From Paenibacillus psychroresistens (lineage in GTDB: Bacteria > Bacillota > Bacilli > Paenibacillales > NBRC-103111), in the NCBI RefSeq assembly GCF_009728935.1, contig NZ_CP034235.1:1148501-1212500 (forward strand): a DNA stretch of 64,000 nt, written 5' to 3'. Within the stretch, counting starts at the first letter, position 1. Every line of letters begins with the position of its first letter. The notes beneath the pieces were generated by a model that was not told where the DNA came from, searched no databases, and saw only the letters and a list, made by a program, of their open reading frames with translations. Position numbers and translations under genes: made by a program. This document shows, one piece after another, positions 16,294-24,746 of this stretch.

Positions 16294-17895
16294 GTGGCAA
16301 TCAAAAATACGGTTATTAATATTAAGGATTTTGGTGCTATAGGGGATGGGGTGGCAGATGATTCACTAGCTTTTAGGAATGCTATCACCTTTGTTTATAA
16401 CAATTATACCAATCTTCCCAATTACAATGGGGGTGGTAACGGCAATCGTCGTGCCATGTACCAAATTTATATTCCTTCAGGAACATTTAAGATTACGCAA
16501 GCTGAGTCGATGATGCCGTCAACATTTACAACTCCTATTATGGGAGTATCATTTGTAGGCAATGGCAAATTTGCGACAGCAATTGATTTTGAACCCACTG
16601 TAGCAGGGTCGTTTTTACTAAGCAACAACAATTGCTTTCTCCATCTTCTGTTTAGAGATCTGTCTTTCCTTGCGAATACAACAAATGCAAATTTTATGAA
16701 ATCTACCTCAACGGGTGCTGCACAAAATTATGTTTTTGATAACATTGCTTGGGGTGGCACATGGACTTATGGGCTTCAGCTTTTAGGAACCAATAATAAC
16801 TCTGAGTTTTCTTGGTATCATAGTAATATAAACGGCAGCTGGGATACTTTCTTCTATATTCCTAATAGTGTAGGCAGAAGTGGTGATCAGTTCGTCAATT
16901 ACAACTTTTATGCCCCTAATTTTGAAGTAAGCAAAGGAACATTTATCAATGCTCAGTATGGCGGCTCTATCAACATTTGGGGTGGCTCAATCATGTACTA
17001 TGCAGGCGGTACAGGTGGCACATTCTTTATACTTGGAAACACGATTCATAATGGAGGTGCGGAACGCTTTATGTGTTCAGGCACACGAATTGAATTGCCT
17101 AATGCAAACTGTAGAATGATCGATTCTACTTGGTCTACAGGGTCAATAACATTCATCAGCGTTGATAATTCCTCGCAACAGTTTCAGGGGATAGGTGTAA
17201 CAGGCGGGGTAAATTCGATATTCCGATTTGGTAGTGAATCAGGTGCTACGGTAACCTTCATCGGCTGTGTATTACAAGGCAAGCATGAATATAGATACGC
17301 GCGTGGGTACGATCGTGATGCTAGGGCAACATACATCAATTGTGAATTTTGGCATTACCGTGATGCGGCTAGTTTTATCACATTGGTTAATGAAAATGGA
17401 AGCAACTTTAAAGCAGGTGCACCACTTATCAAATTTGATCAATGTAGAGGAATGCCGCAAACCAATCAAAACAAATATATTTTTGATACTACATTAAATT
17501 GGAATTTGAAAAAATTTGCTACTATTACAAAAAAGATTTTACGAATAGTTAGCTGGGAGAACGAGCTGCCCTCACAAGCAGGCGGGAATATTAGTGAAGA
17601 CGTTTGGATTCCTATTGGTTCGGTTATTACCAGCGTACAAGTATATGGTTACCCCAGCTCAGCAGGCGGTACAACATCCACTACACCAGGGTGGGTATTC
17701 ACACTGAAAGGTTCAGATGGAACAACGCTCATTACAGCAACACCTACTAGCAATAATCCGTCACTTGGAATGAATGTAACACAAGCGCAAAACTTTATTT
17801 GTGATACGGATTTAAAACGTCACCTGGTATTTGCAGCTAATACTACAGTTAATGCGGCGGCAAAAGGATATTGTCTCGTAGAGTATATCGGCTAA
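16294..17895 (+). CDS. right-handed beta-helix (pectate-lyase-3 type) protein
   Basis: The N-terminus NIKDFGAIGDGVADDSLAFRNAI is the opening of pectate-lyase-3/GH28-related beta-helix proteins, including phage tailspikes. The 533-residue body is rich in short Asn-, Gly- and aromatic-containing strands. It has no signal peptide, like its collagen-like neighbour 13 bases upstream. GTG is the start, behind AAGGAGGAG. It is clearly paralogous to the product of 22760-24442: GAAQNYVF, NNNSE, NYNFY and INIWGGS recur in the same order. Candidate roles are a structural surface spike or a polysaccharide-binding or cleaving enzyme. I cannot identify catalytic residues. Confidence 0.8.
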   Translation: MAIKNTVINIKDFGAIGDGVADDSLAFRNAITFVYNNYTNLPNYNGGGNGNRRAMYQIYIPSGTFKITQAESMMPSTFTTPIMGVSFVGNGKFATAIDFEPTVAGSFLLSNNNCFLHLLFRDLSFLANTTNANFMKSTSTGAAQNYVFDNIAWGGTWTYGLQLLGTNNNSEFSWYHSNINGSWDTFFYIPNSVGRSGDQFVNYNFYAPNFEVSKGTFINAQYGGSINIWGGSIMYYAGGTGGTFFILGNTIHNGGAERFMCSGTRIELPNANCRMIDSTWSTGSITFISVDNSSQQFQGIGVTGGVNSIFRFGSESGATVTFIGCVLQGKHEYRYARGYDRDARATYINCEFWHYRDAASFITLVNENGSNFKAGAPLIKFDQCRGMPQTNQNKYIFDTTLNWNLKKFATITKKILRIVSWENELPSQAGGNISEDVWIPIGSVITSVQVYGYPSSAGGTTSTTPGWVFTLKGSDGTTLITATPTSNNPSLGMNVTQAQNFICDTDLKRHLVFAANTTVNAAAKGYCLVEYIG

Positions 17896-17905
17896 AAACT
17901 AAAAA

Positions 17906-17920
17906 TATACAATATGTATC
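17906..17920. promoter_or_regulatory. operator copy after the beta-helix gene
   Basis: TATACAATATGTATC differs by one arm base from the perfect palindrome. TATGCT begins two bases after it, the usual offset of a -10 box in this island, but there is no convincing -35. Confidence 0.5.
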
Positions 17921-17977
17921 ATATGCTCATCCTTCTGGTTATTTAGATAGTTCTGATCTCATAACCAAATTTTCTGC

Positions 17978-18006
17978 TTGACATGATACAAAATGTATCT
18001 TAAACT
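17978..18006 (+). promoter_or_regulatory. promoter with palindromic operator as spacer
   Basis: TTGACA (17978-17983) and TAAACT (18001-18006) are 17 bases apart. GATACAAAATGTATC (17985-17999) fills spacer positions 2 to 16, exactly as in the pseB promoter 13 kb upstream. Confidence 0.72.
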
Positions 18007-18018
18007 AAACTTACACTG

Positions 18019-18033
18019 TATACGAAACGTATC
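18019..18033. promoter_or_regulatory. second operator downstream of the 18061 promoter
   Basis: TATACGAAACGTATC starts 12 bases after the -10 box and is centred 34 bases from the spacer operator. The layout matches that of pseB. Confidence 0.65.
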
Positions 18034-18060
18034 TAAAAATGCTTTTAAGGGGGTGTTGAT

Positions 18061-18603
18061 GTGAGACTTATGTATGAAGACTTATGGAAAGACTTAAAAG
18101 CGCTAATTGACAGAGACCCATCAACATTAGACTTTTTTAGAGCTATGCTCTTTAAACGGGAATTCCATATGATTCTCATTTATCGCTTGTCTCACCTTTT
18201 TTTTAATTGGAAGCTGCCATTAGTCCCAACGCTTATTCAGCGGATGAATATTATTTTCTTCGGCATCGAAATTTCATATAAAATTCACATTGCTGGTGGG
18301 TTTAGGATCAATCATGGACTCGGGACCGTTATTGGTGATGCCACGATTGCAAGAGATGTGATTATTTTTCAAAATGTGACTATAGGTGCTAATTACCCTG
18401 AATTAACAGAATCCAAGAAAATCAAAGGCTACCCGATTATTGAACAAAAGGTCATTATTTTTCCAGGTGCTAAGATAATAGGCCCGATCACAATTGGTTC
18501 GAATAGTGTTATAGGTGCGAATGCCGTTGTGACTTCGAATATATTGCCTAATAGTATTGTTTCCGGTCCACGCTCCGTAGTTATTGGTTTAAGGAGTCAT
18601 TAA
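18061..18603 (+). CDS. serine-acetyltransferase-like left-handed beta-helix acyltransferase
   Basis: The 180-residue protein has an alpha-helical N-terminus and hexapeptide repeats from about residue 80 (GGFRINHGLGTVIGDATIARDVIIFQ is the type of pattern, with later VIGANAVV). It resembles CysE/WcaB-type O-acetyltransferases that modify exopolysaccharides using acetyl-CoA. It opens an operon with the flippase, GT4 and polymerase, which argues for polymer acetylation rather than cysteine synthesis. AAGGGGG lies 7 bases before the GTG start. Its promoter carries two operators. Confidence 0.85.
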   Translation: MRLMYEDLWKDLKALIDRDPSTLDFFRAMLFKREFHMILIYRLSHLFFNWKLPLVPTLIQRMNIIFFGIEISYKIHIAGGFRINHGLGTVIGDATIARDVIIFQNVTIGANYPELTESKKIKGYPIIEQKVIIFPGAKIIGPITIGSNSVIGANAVVTSNILPNSIVSGPRSVVIGLRSH

Positions 18604-18625
18604 CGACAGTCAGTTAGGGTGAATT

Positions 18626-20194
18626 ATGAGTACTAATAAAATTTTCTCAGGTGCGTTTATTTTATTTTTGGGCTATTTTTTGAGTAGTATACTGGGATTG
18701 TTTCGTGAGGTATTGTCAGCTGCCTATTATGGAGCAAGTGCTGATATGGATTCTTATCTATTTGCAAATACGCTTCCCTCGATTATTTTATCTTTTGTTG
18801 GGGGCATCTTCATGGTTGGATTCATTCCTCTGTTTATCAAGAAAAAAGTGACTTACAGCAGCAAGGAAGCATCCTTGATGTTCAGTAATATCTTGAATGT
18901 GCTTATGGTAGTTATGCTCGTGTTAATAGCTGCAGCTTATGTGTTCAGTCATTATATCGCTAGTTTTTTTTCGATTAACAGTGAAACGCAGCTGCAAATT
19001 GTTAGACTGATCTGGATTTTGCTTCCGAGTATATTATTCTTCGGATTGACCTTTGCTCAATCATCGGTACTTAACGCTTTGAATCATTTTGCAGTGCCAG
19101 CTTTTCTGACAGCGATCAATAATGTTTTTGTAATTGTGTTCATCCTATTATTTGGCCGTTCGCTAGGTATTTACTCCGTTGCTATAGGTTTTGTTTTGGG
19201 AACAGCGTTTCAAGTGTTAGTCATGCTTCCGCCCCTCAAAAAGCTGGGTGTTGTCTACACATTTAGAATCAACTTTAAAGATAAAGACCTCCATAAAATT
19301 ATCGCTATGTCGGTACCAATCATTTCGCTAGGCCTAATTGATCAATGCGGATTTCTAGCAACACGGTACTTTTCCACCTTACTTACGCCAGGTAGTGCAT
19401 CCGCGCTTAATTATGCCGGGAAAATCATGCTGCTGCCAGTGACTTTATTCGGGACAGCATTAATTAGCGCTTCGTATCCTTCGGCTGTCTTAATGCAAGC
19501 TGAAAATAAGCTAAAAGAGTACAAGCAGATTGTATCTACCAGTCTTAAGAGTTTGCTGCTTATCCTAACGCCAATTATGTTCATTTGCCTGATTTTTGCA
19601 CCCTATATTATCCGAATTTTGTTTGAAAGAGGTTCATTTGATAGATCAGCTACAACGATGACGGCCTCTTGTTTTATGTTCCTCTCAGTCGGTATAGTTT
19701 TAAGTCCGTTAAAGGATTTTTTTACTAAAATGTTTTTCAGCAAAGAGATCTTACGGATACCGATTTACTCTTCGATTATTTACTTTATGACCTTTATCAT
19801 TTCCTGTCTAATCCTAGTGCCCATAATTAAATATAATGGCATTGCACTCGCTAGCTCATTATCACTGCTAATATCTCTCGTTTACTTATTCATTCACTAT
19901 AATGCACTGAATTCGGAGAGCAAAATAAGAATAAATCTCCCTTATATCGCAAAGGTTGTCGGTTCAGCAGCAAGCGCAACTACCTTATGTTACTTCATTT
20001 ACTTAGACGGAATGCAGTACGAACTTATTAAAAAGCTATGGATAATTTACACTTTGCTTTGCATAGGAATGAGCTTAGGAATTTATCTTGTCATGATCAA
20101 AATGTTCAGAATAGAGGAGATCAATTATGTCATCTCCAAGCTTTTAAACAAATTCACCAGGAGAAGAGGTCGATTAGCTAATGAAAGCCAATAG
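18626..20194 (+). CDS. MurJ/Wzx-type lipid-linked oligosaccharide flippase
   Basis: The 522-residue protein has about 14 membrane segments and belongs to the MOP superfamily. The N-terminal GLFREVLSAAYYGASADMDSYLFANTLP is typical of the MviN/MurJ branch. It probably carries undecaprenyl-linked repeat units across the membrane. MurJ itself is usually encoded elsewhere; position between acyltransferase, GT4 and Wzy-like genes marks this copy as dedicated to the surface polymer. It overlaps the next gene by 14 bases. Confidence 0.85.
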   Translation: MSTNKIFSGAFILFLGYFLSSILGLFREVLSAAYYGASADMDSYLFANTLPSIILSFVGGIFMVGFIPLFIKKKVTYSSKEASLMFSNILNVLMVVMLVLIAAAYVFSHYIASFFSINSETQLQIVRLIWILLPSILFFGLTFAQSSVLNALNHFAVPAFLTAINNVFVIVFILLFGRSLGIYSVAIGFVLGTAFQVLVMLPPLKKLGVVYTFRINFKDKDLHKIIAMSVPIISLGLIDQCGFLATRYFSTLLTPGSASALNYAGKIMLLPVTLFGTALISASYPSAVLMQAENKLKEYKQIVSTSLKSLLLILTPIMFICLIFAPYIIRILFERGSFDRSATTMTASCFMFLSVGIVLSPLKDFFTKMFFSKEILRIPIYSSIIYFMTFIISCLILVPIIKYNGIALASSLSLLISLVYLFIHYNALNSESKIRINLPYIAKVVGSAASATTLCYFIYLDGMQYELIKKLWIIYTLLCIGMSLGIYLVMIKMFRIEEINYVISKLLNKFTRRRGRLANESQ

Positions 20195-21311
20195 TCTCCA
20201 AAAGGTCATGTTTATTACGAATATTCCAACGCCGTACAGAGTGCCTTGGTGGAATCAGTTAAGCGATTTCGTCGATCTTCAGGTGATTTTTATGGATAAA
20301 ACAGAGAAAAACCGCAAATGGGAAAATGTGCTGCAGGCGGGAAAATTTAAGTACAGCATTATAGGCGGCGTACATGTCGACTTTCCGAAAAGAGACTGGA
20401 CGCTGCATTTCAATCCAGGGATATTATACTCCCTAACGAAATACAAGCCGCAAAAGCTTATTCTGGGTGGTTACGATTCTATTACGACCTTATTGGCATT
20501 ATGCTTTGCCAAGCTTTTGAGGATTGAGTGCATTCTGTGGTATGAAAGCACTCAAGACAGTGCAAACCTGCGTCAGAGCTTCTTAAAAAGAATTAAAACG
20601 TTCTTAATTAACCGATTTGATAAATATGCAGTACCCGGTGAATCGGCTAAAGCGAACTTAATTGCGCTCGGGGTGAAGCCTCAAGTTATATACATAGCGC
20701 CTAATGTTGTCAACAATACATACTTTTCGGAAAAATCTCTTGAGTTTAGAGCAACAAAGGAAGCGTTAAAAGCTGATCTAGGATTACCTGATAAAGTCAT
20801 CCTTTTTGTAGGGCAGCTAATCGAGCGTAAAGGCTTGCATGTGCTTTTAGAGGCATATAAGGAATTAGAGGATGATAGTGTTGGATTACTAATCGTGGGA
20901 GATGGCCATCTTAAAGCGCAGTATGAGGCAATTTGTTCACAGCATGGTTTAAAGTTTGTGAAATTTGTCGGGTTTCAGGATGTGAATACATTGCCCCGTT
21001 ATTTTGCGATAAGTGATTTGTTCGTTCTTCCTTCCCACCGTGAGGTGTGGGGATTAGTTGTTAATGAGGCTATGGCCAGCGAATTACCGGTTCTTTGCAG
21101 CAAATATGCGGGCTGCGCGTATGATTTAATTCAAGAGGGTGAGAATGGATATACGTTTGATCCACATGACGCTACCGAATTAGCCCAAAAGATGGCGCTT
21201 CTGCTAAATGACAGTTTTGTATTAAGGCAGATGGGTCAGGCATCAAAGAAAATCATCGATCGGTATACAATTGACACCTCGGTTAGAGGGATCTTGGAGG
21301 CATTAAACTAA
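20181..21311 (+). CDS. GT4-type glycosyltransferase
   Basis: The protein starts MKANSLQKVMFITNIPTPYRVPWWNQL and has donor-domain motifs VGQLIERKGLHVLLEAY and REVWGLVVNEAMASELPVL, with the E-x7-E pair in the second. At 376 residues it is of normal length. The start lies inside the flippase gene, so translation is coupled. It is a cytoplasmic-face enzyme; its sugar is unknown. Confidence 0.87.
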   Translation: MKANSLQKVMFITNIPTPYRVPWWNQLSDFVDLQVIFMDKTEKNRKWENVLQAGKFKYSIIGGVHVDFPKRDWTLHFNPGILYSLTKYKPQKLILGGYDSITTLLALCFAKLLRIECILWYESTQDSANLRQSFLKRIKTFLINRFDKYAVPGESAKANLIALGVKPQVIYIAPNVVNNTYFSEKSLEFRATKEALKADLGLPDKVILFVGQLIERKGLHVLLEAYKELEDDSVGLLIVGDGHLKAQYEAICSQHGLKFVKFVGFQDVNTLPRYFAISDLFVLPSHREVWGLVVNEAMASELPVLCSKYAGCAYDLIQEGENGYTFDPHDATELAQKMALLLNDSFVLRQMGQASKKIIDRYTIDTSVRGILEALN

Positions 21312-21314
21312 GCT

Positions 21315-22760
21315 ATGGATATAAAAAATCGGAATGGGATGTTAAAAGTTTATTTCTTATCTGTCTTTTTTATAATAAATGGCTTAATTTGTTATCTTGA
21401 TTTGTATAAAATACTGGGCATTTCTGCCTTTATCACTTTTCTGATGACTTTGGTTTGTGTGACTATAGGTTTTAATCGAGCCATCACCAACAAGAATTTA
21501 AATATAGACACTATAGTCTGGGTATTTGTCTATGCTTTTTTCTACCTTGCCCCAATTGCCCAAATCAACTATAGCCATTACTATCCAAACAGTTTGCCAG
21601 TTGAAGAAAGCTATGTCATTAAAACAAATTTAGTGATTTTACTGTGGAATGTCATTTACTTGCTATTTAGAAGAAAACATAACGTTCAAGGTCCAACAGA
21701 CCATAAGGTAGTCAAAGAAGGGGGAAACTCATCGTCCTTTCTGGTTGTTGCTAATTGGAAGCTGCGCTTGATTTATTATGTTTTGGCAATAATAATTTCG
21801 CTCTATATTTTCAGTTCTCTCAAGTGGAGTTATATGCTGGGATATGCCGATGTTGGCGATATATCTGCTAATAAGTCTATTATCCTGCTCTTGTCTATAT
21901 GTATTGCGGGTGTTACCTTTGCTAATTGGTTATTTTCTTTTGCGAGATGGCGGTTAAAGAAGAGTGTATTCAATTTCTGCTATTTTAGCAGCTCATCAAT
22001 CATTTATTTGTATATAACTAATCCAATTAACACGAACAGATCTTATATAGGCTTATGTTCTATCATGATAATCTATTACTTCTATCATACAAAAATCAGC
22101 TCGCTAAAGTTTTTAACTTATATCCTTTTTGGATTGTTTGTTATTTTTCCGTTTCTTAACTTCTTTCGATATGGATTGACTTCCATTCAATTGCCAAGCT
22201 TAAATGAATTGATGTTCAGTCAGCTGACAGAGCTTCATTTCGACGCATACTCGAATATAATAGCCACCTTTAAATATTGCGAGGTTTATGGATTCTCTTT
22301 CGGCTACCAGATGCTCGGCGTCCTGCTTTTCTTTGTTCCAAGAGACATCTGGCCTAGTAAGCCATTAAGCTCAGGCGAAGTTGTAGGCAACTATTTATCG
22401 ACGATGCGCTCTTATGAATTCACTAATATCTCGAATCCCATTATTAGTGAATTTTATATAAATTTTGGTATAATAGGCGTAGTTATAGGTGGATTATTAA
22501 TTGTTTACATGATTAACAAATTGGAAATTAAAATGGTTGCAGAACGTTATTCGTATGCTTTATTCTCCGGGTATTTGTTTATTATCTATCGGGGCGATCT
22601 TATGTCAGCTTTCGCTTATTGCTTTGGAACCTTTGTTATTATGGTTTTTATTCCCAAAACAGTAAATAAATTATTTAAGCAGCCTGGGAGTATTCCTGTT
22701 GCAAGCCCGCATCAAACATCACACTACCTCTCAAATAGAATCCAAAAGGAGATTATCTAA
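21315..22760 (+). CDS. Wzy-like polysaccharide polymerase
   Basis: About eleven to twelve hydrophobic segments over 481 residues, with a larger polar loop in the second half (around LPSLNELMFSQLTELHFDAYSN and FVPRDIWPSKPLSSGE), match O-antigen polymerase/oligosaccharide repeat unit polymerase proteins. These join flipped repeat units on the outer membrane face. Sequence conservation is weak in this family; the call rests on topology, the RDIWPSKP-type motif and the neighbouring flippase. The stop overlaps the next start as TAATG. Confidence 0.78.
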   Translation: MDIKNRNGMLKVYFLSVFFIINGLICYLDLYKILGISAFITFLMTLVCVTIGFNRAITNKNLNIDTIVWVFVYAFFYLAPIAQINYSHYYPNSLPVEESYVIKTNLVILLWNVIYLLFRRKHNVQGPTDHKVVKEGGNSSSFLVVANWKLRLIYYVLAIIISLYIFSSLKWSYMLGYADVGDISANKSIILLLSICIAGVTFANWLFSFARWRLKKSVFNFCYFSSSSIIYLYITNPINTNRSYIGLCSIMIIYYFYHTKISSLKFLTYILFGLFVIFPFLNFFRYGLTSIQLPSLNELMFSQLTELHFDAYSNIIATFKYCEVYGFSFGYQMLGVLLFFVPRDIWPSKPLSSGEVVGNYLSTMRSYEFTNISNPIISEFYINFGIIGVVIGGLLIVYMINKLEIKMVAERYSYALFSGYLFIIYRGDLMSAFAYCFGTFVIMVFIPKTVNKLFKQPGSIPVASPHQTSHYLSNRIQKEII

Positions 22761-24442
22761 TGAAAGAGATATTTTCAAGAAGGAAAGTATTAGTTGCATT
22801 AACTACAGCATTGTTAGGAACGCTCACAGCTTCCCGACTTCCCAAAATTAAAATTTCTGAAGCGGCAAACACGAACACGAACACAAGCACAAATACAAGC
22901 ACAAACACTAGCACAAATGCAATTCAAGATTATGATTACATTATAAATGTTGCGGATTATTTAAAAACAGGAGTAAGTCCAGATGAAGCGTTCAGGCAAG
23001 CAAATTTAGCATTAAAGGTATCGATTGATCGCTCCACTTTAGCCGAAGGGCGTTATACCGGAAGAGCAAAAATAATTATACCAGCGGGAAAGTTCATCAT
23101 TACAAAGCCAGAATCGTTTTTACTTTCACCTGATGGAAGGACATTAGGGCTCATTATAGAAGGGCAAGGCAGAGGTGTAACTGAAATTGTGTTTCAGCCC
23201 AAAGCAGACAATCAATACTTAATAGCTAATAACGACAAGTGGTTATTTATTGAGATCAGAGATATTACCTTTAATTGTGGTAATCATTCATTTATGTCTT
23301 CTACATCTAAGGGAGGCGCGCAAAATTATATTTTTAATAGAGTGAATTGGAAAGATTTAAATTATGGAATTAGGCTTCAAGGAAGTAATAATAACAGTGA
23401 GCTAACTTTTAATCAATGCGGAATCTCAGGTAAAGTCAATACCTTTCTCTGGTCTGAAACGAGTGACCAATTCCTTAATTATAATTTTTTCTCCTGCAAT
23501 TTTGAAGTGAGCAGCGGGGATTTTTGCCGTTTTGATAAAGGCGGCAATATCAATATTTGGGGCGGATCGTTTATGCATACAACAAAAGCAGGCGGGACCT
23601 TTTTCAAGCTTTTAGGTGTCCAACATGCAGCGGGGGTTATGCGTTTTCATTGCGAAGGTGTTCGGTTTGAACATGTTAAAGGTGAAAGCAAGCTTATTGA
23701 ATGCGAGTGGGCGAGTGGATCGGTTAGTTTCTCAAGCTGTGATATGAGCAGCCAAGCCTTTAATTATGATCATAGCCATGTCACTGCTTTGTTTTCCTCG
23801 ACCAATGCTTCTATGCCAATCATTCATTTTGACAATTGCATGATTCTAGGGAAGCATCAATATAGTTTTATGGTAGGCAGCTATGCATTTAACCCCCTTA
23901 TAAGTTATGATCATTGCGAAATCTTCAGTGGCAGCAGCCCTCAGCAATTTATAAGTATTATTAATGAAGATGATTCTGTCAATAAGGGAGGGACACCTCC
24001 GATTAAGTTCAGTCAATGTCGTGGTACGGATCCCAAAGAAATATGGGAATGTGTATTCAACTTTCAGATGAATAATTTAGCGGTGCTTACCAAAAAAACA
24101 CTGTCGATTAAAAATGCGGATGGGAAATTTCCTTATCGTCTAAGTGGTTCTATTACCGTAAAGCTACCGATTAATTCGATTATTACTAGAATTATTCTGT
24201 CCATACCAGCAGGTGCAGCATCAAGTTCTGATAGTAACGATTTCACGATACAAACCAGTGAAGGTGTCAAATTACTAGAACAGAAAACAGGGACCTTAAA
24301 CCAAGGGTTTATTAATGACCTTAATAATTTACTTATTATTTGTGATAGTGATGCTAAACGTACGATCAACTTTATGTCGGGAAGTAATGTTAATCAAGCG
24401 GTCAGCAATGGTGCCATGTGTTTGATCGAATATTTAGGGTAG
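22760..24442 (+). CDS. exported beta-helix protein with twin-arginine-like signal, paralogue of 16294-17895
   Basis: The N-terminus reads MKEIFSRRKVLVALTTALLG; SRRKVLV followed by a hydrophobic stretch resembles a Tat signal, and a Sec signal is the alternative. A low-complexity NTNT/NTST linker follows at about residues 38-54. The 500-residue body repeats the order of motifs seen in the paralogue: GGAQNYIF, NNNSELTF, LNYNFFSCNFEVSSGDF, NINIWGGSF, GTFFKLL and a similar C-terminus ending MCLIEYLG. It lacks the GDGVADD opening. One copy is exported and one is not, so they may act in different places. Last gene of the flippase/polymerase operon. Confidence 0.8.
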   Translation: MKEIFSRRKVLVALTTALLGTLTASRLPKIKISEAANTNTNTSTNTSTNTSTNAIQDYDYIINVADYLKTGVSPDEAFRQANLALKVSIDRSTLAEGRYTGRAKIIIPAGKFIITKPESFLLSPDGRTLGLIIEGQGRGVTEIVFQPKADNQYLIANNDKWLFIEIRDITFNCGNHSFMSSTSKGGAQNYIFNRVNWKDLNYGIRLQGSNNNSELTFNQCGISGKVNTFLWSETSDQFLNYNFFSCNFEVSSGDFCRFDKGGNINIWGGSFMHTTKAGGTFFKLLGVQHAAGVMRFHCEGVRFEHVKGESKLIECEWASGSVSFSSCDMSSQAFNYDHSHVTALFSSTNASMPIIHFDNCMILGKHQYSFMVGSYAFNPLISYDHCEIFSGSSPQQFISIINEDDSVNKGGTPPIKFSQCRGTDPKEIWECVFNFQMNNLAVLTKKTLSIKNADGKFPYRLSGSITVKLPINSIITRIILSIPAGAASSSDSNDFTIQTSEGVKLLEQKTGTLNQGFINDLNNLLIICDSDAKRTINFMSGSNVNQAVSNGAMCLIEYLG

Positions 24443-24468
24443 AATATCGGGCTGAACGGAATGAAATC

Positions 24469-24503
24469 AAGGCGGATGGTTTAATAGCCATTACGTCTTT
24501 TTT
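24469..24503 (+). terminator. probable terminator of the polymerase operon
   Basis: An imperfect stem (AAGGCGGATGG with CCATTACGTCTT) is followed by seven T residues. Confidence 0.5.
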
Positions 24504-24536
24504 TATTGGATATATTAGTAATTTTACGCCTTATTA

Positions 24537-24553
24537 GCATAATAATTCACATC
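24537..24553. promoter_or_regulatory. 17-base motif shared with the 34.9 kb regulatory region
   Basis: GCATAATAATTCACATC occurs here, about 190 bases before the GH87 gene, and identically at 34924-34940, about 50 bases before the response regulator gene. It is a candidate site for an AraC-type regulator of the glucan locus. Confidence 0.5.
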
Positions 24554-24746
24554 CTTTATTTGCAAAATTGGACTTATAATTGGAAGACGAATTATGGATT
24601 GCAAACGCATTCATAATTTGATCAGGAAGGAGGATGAGAGTAGCAACTATTTGAAAATGATGTAAAGGTGACAATATGGGTGAGAGGAGGATTAGCTCAA
24701 ATCTGTCTTTTTACAAGGTAAGTAAACTTAAAATTATGGGAGGTTA

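Larger units (their letters stand above)
24443..24746. other. intergenic region before the GH87 glucanase gene
   Basis: This 304-base gap holds a moderate terminator (24469-24503), a 17-base motif shared with the upstream region of the response regulator gene at 34993, and an AGGAAGGAGG ribosome-site-like sequence at 24624-24633 followed by a six-codon frame that I do not count as a gene. Confidence 0.6.

Noticed and set aside
18061..18603. Cysteine-synthesis serine acetyltransferase (CysE)
   Set aside because: The protein is short for CysE and lies in a polysaccharide operon with no cysteine genes nearby.
24634..24651. Six-codon frame behind a strong ribosome-site-like sequence before the GH87 gene
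   Set aside because: It is too short to support as a leader peptide without comparative data.
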